A stretch of 64,000 nucleotides of DNA, taken from NCBI GenBank assembly GCA_037954235.1, contig JBBMOA010000021.1:23106625-23170624 (forward strand), in the 5' to 3' direction. The notes below the pieces were generated by a model. The model worked only from the letters and a program-made list of their open reading frames with translations. It did no database searches and was not told the DNA's origin. This DNA comes from Aulostomus chinensis. Its lineage: Eukaryota > Chordata > Actinopteri > Syngnathiformes > Aulostomidae. Below are positions 37,990 through 50,639 of the stretch, piece after piece (the stretch's first letter is position 1; every line of letters starts with the position of its first letter). The translations under genes were made by a program, and so were the position numbers.

Positions 37990-38740
37990 GAGTTCTGCAT
38001 GAAGTGTTCATTTTGGCCTTCTCTCGCTGAGAAAACACTATTTGTGACCTGTGATACAAAAATGCCATAACTTTTGTTCAAAGTGAGTTTTCAGTCAAGT
38101 TTCAACCTGAAAGCATAGAATGATGCATAAACTTGAAGTTACAGCTTGATTTCAGTGAGTTTTCATCAAAATACAGGAGTTCTGCATGAAGTGTTCATTT
38201 TGGCCTTCTCTCGCTGAGAAAACACGATTTGTGACCTGTGATACAAAAATGCCATAACTTTTGTTCAAAGTGAGTTTTCAGTCAAGTTTCAACCTGAAAG
38301 CATAGAAAGATGCATAAACTTGAAGTTACAGCTTGATTTCAGTGAGTTTTCCTCAAAATACAGGAGTTCTGCATGAAGTGTTCATTTTGGCCTTCTCTCG
38401 CTGAGAAAACACTATTTGTGACCTGTGATACAAAAATGCCATAACTTTTGTTCAAAGTGAGTTTTCAGTCAAGTTTCAACCTGAAAGCATAGAATGATGC
38501 ATAAACTTGAAGTTACAGCTTGATTTCAGTGAGTTTTCATCAAAATACAGGAGTTCTGCATGAAGTGTTCATTTTGGCCTTCTCTCGCTGAGAAAACACG
38601 ATTTGTGACCTGTGATACAAAAATGCCATAACTTTTGTTCAAAGTGAGTTTTCAGTCAAGTTTCAACCTGAAAGCATAGAAAGATGCATAAACTTGAAGT
38701 TACAGCTTGATTTCAGTGAGTTTTCCTCAAAATACAGGAG
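37990..38740 (+). repeat. 2-monomer tandem duplication (374 bp)
   Basis: The private agcatagaatgatgc (38114 and 38488) is followed by aacacgattt (38221 and 38595). Both markers are 374 bp apart, which gives two near-identical dimers. Confidence 0.85.
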
Positions 38741-40829
38741 TTCTGCATGAAGTGTTCATTTTGGCCTTCTCTCGCTGAGAAAACACTATTTGTGACCTGT
38801 GATACAAAAATGCCATAACTTTTGTTCAAAGTGAGTTTTCAGTCAAGTTTCAACCTGAAAGCATAGAAAGATGCATAAACTTGAAGTTACAGCTTGATTT
38901 CAGTGAGTTTTCATCAAAATACAGGAGTTCTGCATGAAGTGTTCATTTTGGCCTTCTCTCGCTGAGAAAACACTATTTGTGACCTGTGATACAAAAATGC
39001 CATAACTTTTTTAAAAAGTGAGTTTTCAGTCAAGTTTCAACCTGAAAGCATAGAAAGATGCATAAACTTGAAGTTACAGCTTGATTTCAGTGAGTTTTCA
39101 TCAAAATACAGGAGTTCTGCATGAAGTGTTACTTTTGGCCTTCTCTCGCTGAGAAAACAGTATTTGTGACCTGTGATACAAAAAAGCTATAACTTTTCTT
39201 CAAAGTGATTTTTCAGTAAAGTTTCACCCTGAAAGCATAGAAAGATGCAAAAACTTAAAGTTAGAGGTGGATTTCACTGAGTTTTCCTCAAAATACAGGA
39301 GTTCTGCATGAAGTGTTCATTTTGGCCTTCTCTCACTGAGAAAACGCTATTTGTGACCTGTGATACAAAAAAGCTATAACTTTTGTTCAAAGTGATTTTT
39401 CAGTCAAGTTTCACCCTGAAAGCATAGAAAGATGCATAAACTTGAAGTTAGAGGTGGATTTCACTGAGTTTTCCTCAAAATACAGGAGTTCTGCATGAAG
39501 TGTTCATTTTGGCCTTCTCTCGCTGAGAAAACGCTATTTGTGACCTGTGATACAAAACAGCCATAACTTTTGTTCAAAGTGAGTTTTCAGTCAAGTTTCA
39601 ACCTAAAAGCATAGAAAGATGCATAAACTTGAAGTTACAGCTTGATTTCAGTGAGTTTTCCTCAAAATACAGGAGTTTTGCATGAAGTGTTCATTTTGGC
39701 CTTCTCTCGCTGAGAAAACGCTATTTGTGACCTGTGATACAAAAAAGCTATAACTTTTGTTCAAAGTGAGTTTTCAGTCAAGTTTCACCCTGAAAGCATA
39801 GAAAGATGCATAAACTCAACGTTAGAGGTGGATTTCACTGAGTTTTCCTCAAAATACAGGAGTTCTGCATGAAGTGTTCATTTTGGCCTTCTCTCGCTGA
39901 GAAAACGCTATTTGTGACCTGTGATACAAAAAAGCTATAACTTTTGTTCAAAGTGAGTTTTCAGTCAAGTTTCAACCTGAAAGCATAGAAAGATGCATAA
40001 ACTTGAAGTTACAGCTTGATTTCAGTGAGTTTTCATCAAAATACAGGAGTTCTGCATGATGTGTTCATTTTGGCCTTCTCTCGCTGAGAAAACACTATTT
40101 GTGACCTGTGATACAAAAATGCCATAACTTTTGTTCAAAGTGAGTTTTCAGTCAAGTTTCAACCTGAAAGCATAGAAAGATGCATAAACTTGAAGTACAG
40201 CTTGATTTCAGTGAGTTTTCATCAAAATACAGGAGTTCTGCATGAAGTGTTCATTTTGGCCTTCTCTCGCTGAGAAAACACTATTTGTGACCTGTGATAC
40301 AAAAATGCCATAACTTTTGTTCAAAGTGAGTTTTCAGTCAAGTTTCAACCTGAAAGCATAGAAAGATGCATAAACTTGAAGTTACAGCTTGATTTCAGTG
40401 AGTTTTCATCAAAATACAGGAGTTCTGCATGAAGTGTTCATTTTGGCCTTCTCTCGCTGAGAAAACACTATTTGTGACCTGTGATACAAAAATACCATAA
40501 GTTTTGTTCAAAGTGAGTTTTCAGTCAAGTTTCAACCTGAAAGCATAGAAAGATGCATAAACTTGAAGTTACAGCTTGATTTCAGTGAGTTTTCATCAAA
40601 ATACAGGAGTTCTGCATGAAGTGTTCATTTTTGCCTTCTCTCGCTGAGAAAACACTATTTGTGACCTGTGATACAAAAATGCCATAACTTTTGTTCAAAG
40701 TGAGTTTTCAGTCAAGTTTCAACCTGAAAGCATAGAAAGATGCATAAACTTGAAGTTACAGCTTGATTTCAGTGAGTTTTCCTCAAAATACAGGAGTTCT
40801 GCATGAAGTGTTCATTTTGGCCTTCTCTC

Positions 40830-43353
40830 GCTGAGAAAACACTATTTGTGACCTGTGATACAAAAATGCCATAACTTTTGTTCAAAGTGAGTTTTCAGTC
40901 AAGTTTCAACCTGAAAGCATAGAAAGATGCATAAACTTGAAGTTACAGCTTGATTTCAGTGAGTTTTCATCAAAATACAGGAGTTCTGCATGAAGTGTTC
41001 ATTTTGGCATTCTCTCGCTGAGAAAACACTATTTGTGACCTGTGATACAAAAATGCCATAACTTTTTTAAAAAGTGAGTTTTCAGTCAAGTTTCAACCTG
41101 AAAGCATAGAAAGATGCATAAACTTGAAGTTACAGCTTGATTTCAGTGAGTTTTCATCAAAATACAGGAGTTCTGCATGAAGTGTTACTTTTGGCCTTCT
41201 CTCGCTGAGAAAACAGTTTTTGTGACCTGTGATACAAAAAAGCTATAACTTTTCTTCAAAGTGATTTTTCAGTCAAGTTTCACCCTAAAAGCATAGAAAG
41301 ATGCAAAAACTCAAAGTTAGAGGTGGATTTCACTGAGTTTTCCTCAAAATACAGGAGTTCTGCATGAAGTGTTCATTTTGGCCTTCTCTCACTGAGAAAA
41401 CGCTATTTGTGACCTGTGATACAAAAAAGCTATAACTTTTGTTCAAAGTGATTTTTCAGTCAAGTTTAACCCTGAAAGCATTGAAAGATGCAAAAACTCA
41501 AAGTTAGAGGTGGATTTCAGTGAATTTTCATCAAAATACAGGAGTTCTGCATGAAGTGTTCATTTTGGCCTTCTCTCGCTGAGAAAACGCCATTTGTGAC
41601 CTGTGATACAAAAAAGCTATAACTTTTGTTCAAAGTGATTTTTCAGTCAAGTTTCACCCTGAAAGCATAGAAAGATGCATAAACTTGAAGTTAGAGGTGG
41701 ATTTCACTGAGTTTTCCTCAAAATACAGGAGTTCTGCATGAAGTGTTCATTTTGGCCTTCTCTCGCTGAGAAAACGCTATTTGTGACCTGTGATACAAAA
41801 CAGCCATAACTTTTGTTCAAAGTGAGTTTTCAGTCAAGTTTCAACCTAAAAGCATAGAAAGATGCATAAACTTGAAGTTACAGCTTGATTTCAGTGAGTT
41901 TTCATCAAAATACAGGAGTTCTGCATGAAGTGTTCATTTTGGCCTTCTCTCGCTGAGAAAACACTATTTGTGACCTGTGATACAAAAATGCCATAACTTT
42001 TGTTCAAAGTGAGTTTTCAGTCAAGTTTCAACCTGAAAGCATAGAAAGATGCATAAACTTGAAGTTACAGCTTGATTTCAGTGAGTTTTCATCAAAATAC
42101 AGGAGTTCTGCATGAAGTGTTCATTTTGGCCTTCTCTCGCTGAGAAAACGCCATTTGTGACCTGTGATACAAAAAAGCTATAACTTTTGTTCAAAGTGAG
42201 TTTTCAGTCAAGTTTCAACCTGAAAGCATAGAAAGATGCAAAAACTCAAAGTTAGAGGTGGATTTCACTGAGTTTTCCTCAAAATACAGGAGTTCTGCAT
42301 GAAGTGTTCATTTTGGCATTGTCTCGCTGAGAAAACACTATTTGTGACCTGTGATACAAAAATGCCATAACTTTTGTTCAAAGTGAGTTTTCAGTCAAGT
42401 TTCAACCTGAAAGCATAGAAAGATGCATAAACTTGAAGTTACAGCTTGATTTCAGTGAGTTTTCCTCAAAATACAGGAGTTCTGCATGAAGTGTTCATTT
42501 TGGCATTCTCTCGCTGAGAAAACACTATTTGTGACCTGTGATACAAAAATGCCATAACTTTTGTTCAAAGTGAGTTTTCAGTCAAGTTTCAACCTGAAAG
42601 CATAGAAAGATGCATAAACTTGAAGTTACAGCTTGATTTCAGTGAGTTTTCATCAAAATACAGGAGTTCTGCATGAAGTGTTCATTTTGGCATTCTCTCG
42701 CTGAGAAAACACTATTTGTGACCTGTGATACAAAAATGCCATAACTTTTTTAAAAAGTGAGTTTTCAGTCAAGTTTCAACCTGAAAGCATAGAAAGATGC
42801 ATAAACTTGAAGTTACAGCTTGATTTCAGTGAGTTTTCATCAAAATACAGGAGTTCTGCATGAAGTGTTACTTTTGGCCTTCTCTCGCTGAGAAAACAGT
42901 TTTTGTGACCTGTGATACAAAAAAGCTATAACTTTTCTTCAAAGTGATTTTTCAGTCAAGTTTCACCCTAAAAGCATAGAAAGATGCAAAAACTCAAAGT
43001 TAGAGGTGGATTTCACTGAGTTTTCCTCAAAATACAGGAGTTCTGCATGAAGTGTTCATTTTGGCCTTCTCTCACTGAGAAAACGCTATTTGTGACCTGT
43101 GATACAAAAAAGCTATAACTTTTGTTCAAAGTGATTTTTCAGTCAAGTTTAACCCTGAAAGCATTGAAAGATGCAAAAACTCAAAGTTAGAGGTGGATTT
43201 CAGTGAATTTTCATCAAAATACAGGAGTTCTGCATGAAGTGTTCATTTTGGCCTTCTCTCGCTGAGAAAACGCCATTTGTGACCTGTGATACAAAAAAGC
43301 TATAACTTTTGTTCAAAGTGATTTTTCAGTCAAGTTTCACCCTGAAAGCATAG
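40830..43353 (+). repeat. 9-monomer tandem duplication (1683 bp)
   Basis: Rare markers ggcattctctc in a type A monomer (41006, 42689), T6A5 (41065, 42747), cagtttttgtg (41214, 42897) and gcattgaaag (41478, 43161) recur in order about 1683 bp apart. The copies separate near 41672 and 43355, where gcataaacttg meets gcaaaaactc. Confidence 0.85.
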
Positions 43354-44911
43354 AAAGATGCAAAAACTCAAAGTTAGAGGTGGATTTCACTGAGTTTTCC
43401 TCAAAATACAGGAGTTCTGCATGAAGTGTTTATTTTGGAATTCTCTCGCTGAGAAAACGCTATTTGTGACCTGTGATACAAAAAAGCTATAACTTTTGTT
43501 CAAAGTGATTTTTCAGTCAAGTTTCACCTTGAAAGCATAGACAGATGCAAAAACTCAAAGTTAGAGGTGGATTTCAGTGAATTTTCATCAAAATACAGGA
43601 GTTCTGCATGAAGTGTTCATTTTGGCCTTCTCTCGCTGAGAAAACGCCATTTGTGACCTGTGATACAAAAAAGCTATAACTTTTGTTCAAAGTGATTTTT
43701 CAGTCAAGTTTCAACCTGAAAGCATAGAAAGATGCATAAACTTGAAGTTACAGCTTGATTTCAGTGAGTTTTCATCAAAATACAGTAGTTCTGCATGAAG
43801 TGTTACTTTTGGCCTTCTCTCGCTGAGAAAACGCCATTTGTGACCTTTGATACAAAAATTCCATAACTTTTTTAAAAAGTGAGTTTTCAGTCAAGTTTCA
43901 ACCTGAAAGCATAGAAAGATTCATAAACTTGAAGTTAGAGGTGGATTTCAGTGAGTTTTCATCAAAATACAGGAGTTCTGCATGAAGTGTTACTTTTGGC
44001 CTTCTCTCGCTGAGAAAACGCCATTTGTGACCTTTGATACAAAAATTCCATAACTTTTGTTCAAAGTGAGTTTTCAGTCAAGTTTCAACCTGAAAGCATA
44101 GAAAGATGCATAAACTTGAAGTTACAGCTTGATTTCAGTGAGTTTTCATCAAAATACAGGAGTTCTGCATGAAGTGTTCATTTTGGCCTTCTCTCGCTGA
44201 GAAAACGCTATTTGTGACCTGTGATACAAAAAAGCTATAACTTTTGTTCAAAGTGAGTTTTCAGTCAAGTTTCACCCTGAAAGCATAGAAAGATGCAAAA
44301 ACTCAAAGTTAGAGGTGGATTTCAGTGAATTTTCATCAAAATAAAGGAGTTCTGCATGAAGTGTTCATTTTGGCCTTCTCTCGCTGAGAAAACGCTATTT
44401 GTGACCTGTGATACAAAACAGCCATAACTTTTGTTCAAAGTGAGTTTTCAGTCAAGTTTCAACCTAAAAGCATAGAAAGATGCATAAACTTGAAGTTACA
44501 GCTTGATTTCAGTGAGTTTTCATCAAAATACAGGAGTTCTGCATGAAGTGTTCATTTTGGCCTTCTCTCGCTGAGAAAACACTATTTGTGACCTGTGATA
44601 CAAAAATGCCATAACTTTTGTTCAAAGTGAGTTTTCAGTCAAGTTTCAACCTGAAAGCATAGAAAGATGCATAAACTTGAAGTTACAGCTTGATTTCAGT
44701 GAGTTTTCATCAAAATACAGGAGTTCTGCATGAAGTGTTCATTTTGGCCTTCTCTCGCTGAGAAAACGCCATTTGTGACCTGTGATACAAAACAGCCATA
44801 ACTTTTGTTCAAAGTGAGTTTTCAGTCAAGTTTCAACCTAAAAGCATAGAAAGATGCATAAACTTGAAGTTACAGCTTGATTTCAGTGAGTTTTCATCAA
44901 AATACAGGAGT

Positions 44912-45098
44912 TCTCCATGAAGTGTTCATTTTGGCCTTCTCTCGCTGAGAAAACGCTATTTGTGACCTGTGATACAAAACAGCCATAACTTTTGTTCAAA
45001 GTGAGTTTTCAGTCAAGTTTCAACCTAAAAGCATAGAAAGATGCATAAACTTGAAGTTACAGCTTGATTTCAGTGAGTTTTCATCAAAATACAGGAGT
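44912..45098 (+). repeat. Reference monomer, type C (intermediate)
   Basis: This unit has the B-like aaaacgct, then aaaacagccataac, then an A-like body (gtgagttttcag, caacc, gcataaacttgaag, ttacagcttg). It also carries acctaaaagc in place of acctgaaagc, a marker shared with monomers near 3332, 9877, 39604, 41847, 44463, 44838, 46333, 46894, 54373, 56991 and 58113. The order of B-like and A-like sites suggests a recombinant lineage that was later amplified. The anchor is tctccatg here, a private change. Confidence 0.8.
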
Positions 45099-46244
45099 TC
45101 TGCATGAAGTGTTACTTTTGGCCTTCTCTCGCGGAGAAAACGCCATTTGTGACCTTTGATACAAAAATTCCATAACTTTTTTAAAAAGTGAGTTTTCAGT
45201 CAAGTTTCAACCTGAAAGCATAGAAAGATGCATAAACTTGAAGTTACAGCTTGATTTCAGTGAGTTTTCATCAAAATACAGGAGTTCTGCATGAAGTGTT
45301 CATTTTGGCCTTCTCTCGCTGAGAAAACACTATTTGTGACCTGTGATACAAAAATGCCATAACTTTTGTTCAAAGTGAGTTTTCAGTCAAGTTTCAACCT
45401 GAAAGCATAGAAAGATGCATAAACTTGAAGTTACAGCTTGATTTCAGTGAGTTTTCATCAAAATACAGGAGTTCTGCATGAAGTGTTCATTTTGGCCTTC
45501 TCTCGCTGAGAAAACAGTATTTGTGACCTGTGATACAAAAATGCCATAACTTTTGTTCAAAGTGAGTTTTCAGTCAAGTTTCAACCTGAAAGCATAGAAA
45601 GATGCATAAACTTGAAGTTACAGCTTGATTTCAGTGAGTTTTCATCAAAATACAGGAGTTCTGCATGAAGTGTTCATTTTGGCCTTCTCTCGCTGAGAAA
45701 ACGCTATTTGTGACCTGTGATACAAAAAAGCTATAACTTTTCTTCAAAGTGAGTTTTCAGTCAAGTTTCACCCTGAAAGCATAGAAAGATGCAAAAACTC
45801 AAAGTTAGAGGTGGATTTCACTGAGTTTTCCTCAAAATACAGGAGTTCTGCATGAAGTGTTCATTTTGGCCTTCTCTCACTGAGAAAACGCTATTTGTGA
45901 CCTGTGATACAAAAAAGCTGTAACTTTTGTTCAAAGTGAGTTTTCAGTCAAGTTTCACCCTGAAAGCATAGAAAGATGCAAAAACTCAAAGTTAGAGGTG
46001 GATTTCAGTGAATTTTCATCAAAATACAGGAGTTCTGCATGAAGTGTTCATTTTGGCCTTCTCTCGCTGAGAAAACGCCATTTGTGACCTGTGATACAAA
46101 AAAGCTATAACTTTTGTTCAAAGTGAGTTTTCAGTCAAGTTTCACCCTGAAAGCATAGAAAGATGCATAAACTTGAAGTTAGAGGTGGATTTCACTGAGT
46201 TTTCCTCAAAATACAGGAGTTCTGCATGAAGTGTTCATTTTGGC

Positions 46245-47406
46245 CTTCTCTCGCTGAGAAAACGCTATTTGTGACCTGTGATACAAAACAGCCATAACTT
46301 TTGTTCAAAGTGAGTTTTCAGTCAAGTTTCAACCTAAAAGCATAGAAAGATGCATAAACTTGAAGTTACAGCTTGATTTCAGTGAGTTTTCATCAAAATA
46401 CAGGAGTTCTGCATGAAGTGTTCATTTTGGCCTTCTCTCGCTGAGAAAACACTATTTGTGACCTGTGATACAAAAATGCCATAACTTTTGTTCAAAGTGA
46501 GTTTTCAGTCAAGTTTCAACCTGAAAGCATAGAAAGATGCATAAACTTGAAGTTACAGCTTGATTTCAGTGAGTTTTCATCAAAATACAGGAGTTCTGCA
46601 TGAAGTGTTCATTTTGGCCTTCTCTCGCTGAGAAAACGCCATTTGTGACCTGTGATACAAAAAAGCTATAACTTTTGTTCAAAGTGATTTTTCAGTCAAG
46701 TTTCACCCTGAAAGCATAGAAAGATGCAAAAACTCAAAGTTAGAGGTGGATTTCACTGAGTTTTCCTCAAAATACAGGAGTTCTGCATGAAGTGTTCATT
46801 TTGGCATTCTCTCGCTGAGAAAACGCTATTTGTGACCTGTGATACAAAACAGCCATAACTTTTGTTCAAAGTGAGTTTTCAGTCAAGTTTCAACCTAAAA
46901 GCATAGAAAGATGCATAAACTTGAAGTTACAGCTTGATTTCAGTGAGTTTTCATCAAAATACAGGAGTTCTGCATGAAGTGTTCATTTTGGCCTTCTCTC
47001 GCTGAGAAAACACTATTTGTGACCTGTGATACAAAAATGCCATAACTTTTGTTCAAAGTGAGTTTTCAGTCAAGTTTCAACCTGAAAGCATAGAAAGATG
47101 CATAAACTTGAAGTTACAGCTTGATTTCAGTGAGTTTTCATCAAAATACAGGAGTTCTGCATGAAGTGTTCATTTTGGCCTTCTCTCGCTGAGAAAACGC
47201 CATTTGTGACCTGTGATACAAAAAAGCTATAACTTTTGTTCAAAGTGATTTTTCAGTCAAGTTTCACCCTGAAAGCATAGAAAGATGCAAAAACTCAAAG
47301 TTAGAGGTGGATTTCACTGAGTTTTCCTCAAAATACAGGAGTTCTGCATGAAGTGTTCATTTTGGCATTCTCTCGCTGAGAAAACGCTATTTGTGACCTG
47401 TGATAC
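46245..47406 (+). repeat. 3-monomer tandem duplication (561 bp)
   Basis: The acctaaaagc monomer (46333, 46894), a type A monomer, a type B monomer and the ggcattctctc change (46802, 47363) repeat 561 bp apart. The second copy then continues into a gacagatgc monomer near 47466. Confidence 0.8.
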
Positions 47407-50400
47407 AAAAAAGCTATAACTTTTGTTCAAAGTGATTTTTCAGTCAAGTTTCACCCTGAAAGCATAGACAGATGCAAAAACTCAAAGTTAGAGGTGGATT
47501 TCAGTGAATTTTCATCAAAATACAGGAGTTCTGCATGAAGTGTTCATTTTGGCCTTCTCTCGCTGAGAAAACGCCATTTGTGACCTGTGATACAAAAAAG
47601 CTATAACTTTTGTTCAAAGTGAGTTTTCAGTCAAGTTTCAACCTGAAAGCATAGAAAGATGCATAAACTTGAAGTTACAGCTTGATTTCAGTGAGTTTTC
47701 CTCAAAATACAGGAGTTCTGCATGAAGTGTTCATTTTGGCCTTCTCTCGCTGAGAAAACACTATTTGTGACCTGTGATACAAAAATGCCATAACTTTTGT
47801 TCAAAGTGAGTTTTCAGTCAAGTTTCAACCTGAAAGCATAGAAAGATGCATAAACTTGAAGTTACAGCTTGATTTCAGTGAGTTTTCATCAAAATACAGG
47901 AGTTCTGCATGAAGTGTTCATTTTGGCCTTCTCTCGCTGAGAAAACACTATTTGTGACCTGTGATACAAAAATGCCATAACTTTTTTAAAAAGTGAGTTT
48001 TCAGTCAAGTTTCAACCTGAAAGCATAGAAAGATGCATAAACTTGAAGTTACAGCTTGATTTCAGTGAGTTTTCATCAAAATACAGGAGTTCTGCATGAA
48101 GTGTTACTTTTGGCCTTCTCTCGCTGAGAAAACGCCATTTGTGACCTTTGATACAAAAATTCCATAACTTTTTTAAAAAGTGAGTTTTCAGTCAAGTTTC
48201 AACCTGAAAGCATAGAAAGATGCATAAACTTGAAGTTACAGCTTGATTTCAGTGAGTTTTCATCAAAATACAGGAGTTCTGCATGAAGTGTTCATTTTGG
48301 CCTTCTCTCGCTGAGAAAACAGTATTTGTGACCTGTGATACAAAAATGCCATAACTTTTGTTCAAAGTGAGTTTTCAGTCAAGTTTCAACCTGAAAGCAT
48401 AGAAAGATGCATAAACTTGAAGTTACAGCTTGATTTCAGTGAGTTTTCATTAAAATACAGGAGTTCTGCATGAAGTGTTCATTTTGGCCTTGTCTCGCTT
48501 GAAAACACTATTTGTGACCTGTGATACAAAAATGCCATAACTTTTGTTCAAAGTGAGTTTTCAGTCAAGTTTCAACCTGAAAGCATAGAAAGATGCATAA
48601 ACTTGAAGTTACAGCTTGATTTCAGTGAGTTTTCCTCAAAATACAGGAGTTCTGCATGAAGTGTTCATTTTGGCCTTCTCTCGCTGAGAAAACACTATTT
48701 GTGACCTGTGATACAAAAATGCCATAACTTTTTTAAAAAGTGAGTTTTCAGTCAAGTTTCAACCTGAAAGCATAGAAAGATGCATAAACTTGAAGTTACA
48801 GCTTGATTTCAGTGAGTTTTCATCAAAATACAGGAGTTCTGCATGAAGTGTTCATTTTGGCCTTCTCTCGCTGAGAAAACAGTATTTGTAACCTGTGATA
48901 CAAAAATGCCATAACTTTTGTTCAAAGTGAGTTTTCAGTCAAGTTTCAACCTGAAAGCATAGAAAGATGCATAAACTTGAAGTTACAGCTTGATTTCAGT
49001 GAGTTTTCATCAAAATACAGGAGTTCTGCATGAAGTGTTCATTTTGGCCTTCTCTCGCTGAGAAAACGCTATTTGTGACCTGTGATACAAAAAAGCTATA
49101 ACTTTTGTTCAAAGTGATTTTTCAGTCAAGTTTCACCTTGAAAGCATAGAAAGATGCAAAAACTCAAAGTTAGAGGTGGATTTCACTGAGTTTTCCTCAA
49201 AATACAGGAGTTCTGCATGAAGTGTTCATTTTGGCCTTCTCTCACTGAGAAAACGCTATTTGTGACCTGTGATACAAAAAAGCTATAACTTTTGTTCAAA
49301 GTGATTTTTCAGTCAAGTTTCACCCTGAAAGCATAGAAAGATGCAAAAACTCAAAGTTAGAGGTGGATTTCAGTGAATTTTCATCAAAATACAGGAGTTC
49401 TGCATGAAGTGTTCATTTTGGCCTTCTCTCTTTGAGAAAACGCCATTTGTGACCTGTGATACAAAAAAGCTATAACTTTTGTTCAAAGTGAGTTTTCAGT
49501 CAAGTTTCACCCTGAAAGCATAGAAAGATGCATAAACTTGAAGTTAGAGGTGGATTTCACTGAGTTTTCCTCAAAATACAGGAGTTCTGCATGAAGTGTT
49601 CATTTTGGCCTTCTCTCGCTGAGAAAACGCTATTTGTGACCTGTGATACAAAACAGCCATAACTTTTGTTCAAAGTGAGTTTTCAGTCAAGTTTCAAACT
49701 AAAAGCATAGAAAGATGCATAAACTTGAAGTTACAGCTTGATTTCAGTGAGTTTTCATCAAAATACAGGAGTTCTGCATGAAGTGTTCATTTTGGCCTTC
49801 TCTCGCTGAGAAAACGCCATTTGTGACCTGTGATACAAAAAAGCTATAACTTTTGTTCAAAGTGATTTTTCAGTCAAGTTTCACCCTGAAAGCATAGAAA
49901 GATGCAAAAACTCAAAGTTAGAGGTGGATTTCACTGAGTTTTCCTCAAAATACAGGAGTTCTGCATGAAGTGTTCATTTTGGCCTTCTCTCGCTGAGAAA
50001 ACGCCATTTGTGACCTGTGATACAAAAAAGCTATAACTTTTGTTCAAAGTGATTTTTCAGTCAAGTTTCACCCTGAAACCATAGAAAGATCCAAAAACTC
50101 AAAGTTAGAGGTGGATTTCACTGAGTTTTCCTCAAAATACAGGAGTTCTGCATGAAGTGTTCATTTTGGCCTTCTCTCGCTGACAAAACGCCGTTTGTGA
50201 CCTGTGATACAAAAAAGCTATAACTTTTGTTCAAAGTGATTTTTCAGTCAAGTTTCACCCTGAAAGCATAGAAAGATGCATAAACTCAAAGTTTCAGGTG
50301 GATTTCACTGAGTTTTCTTCAAAATACAGGAGTTCTGCATGAAGTGTTCATTTTGGCCTTCTCTCGCTGAGAAAACGCTATTTGTGACCTGTGATACAAA

Positions 50401-50639
50401 AAAGCTATAACTTTTGTTCAAAGTAATTTTTCAGTCAAGTTTCACCCTGAAAGCATAGAAAGATGCATAAACTCAAAGTTAGAGGTGGATTTCACTGAGT
50501 TTTCCTCAAAATACAGGAGTTCTGCATGAAGTGTTCATTTTGTCCTTCTCTCGCTGAGAAAATGCTATTTGTGACCTGTGATAAAAAAAGCTATAACTTT
50601 TGTTCAAAGTGAGTTTTCAGTCAAGTTTCACCCTGAAAG

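Noticed and set aside
44339..44344. AATAAA polyadenylation-like signal
   Set aside because: It arises from one private base change (aaaataaagg for aaaatacagg) in a single monomer with no transcript context.
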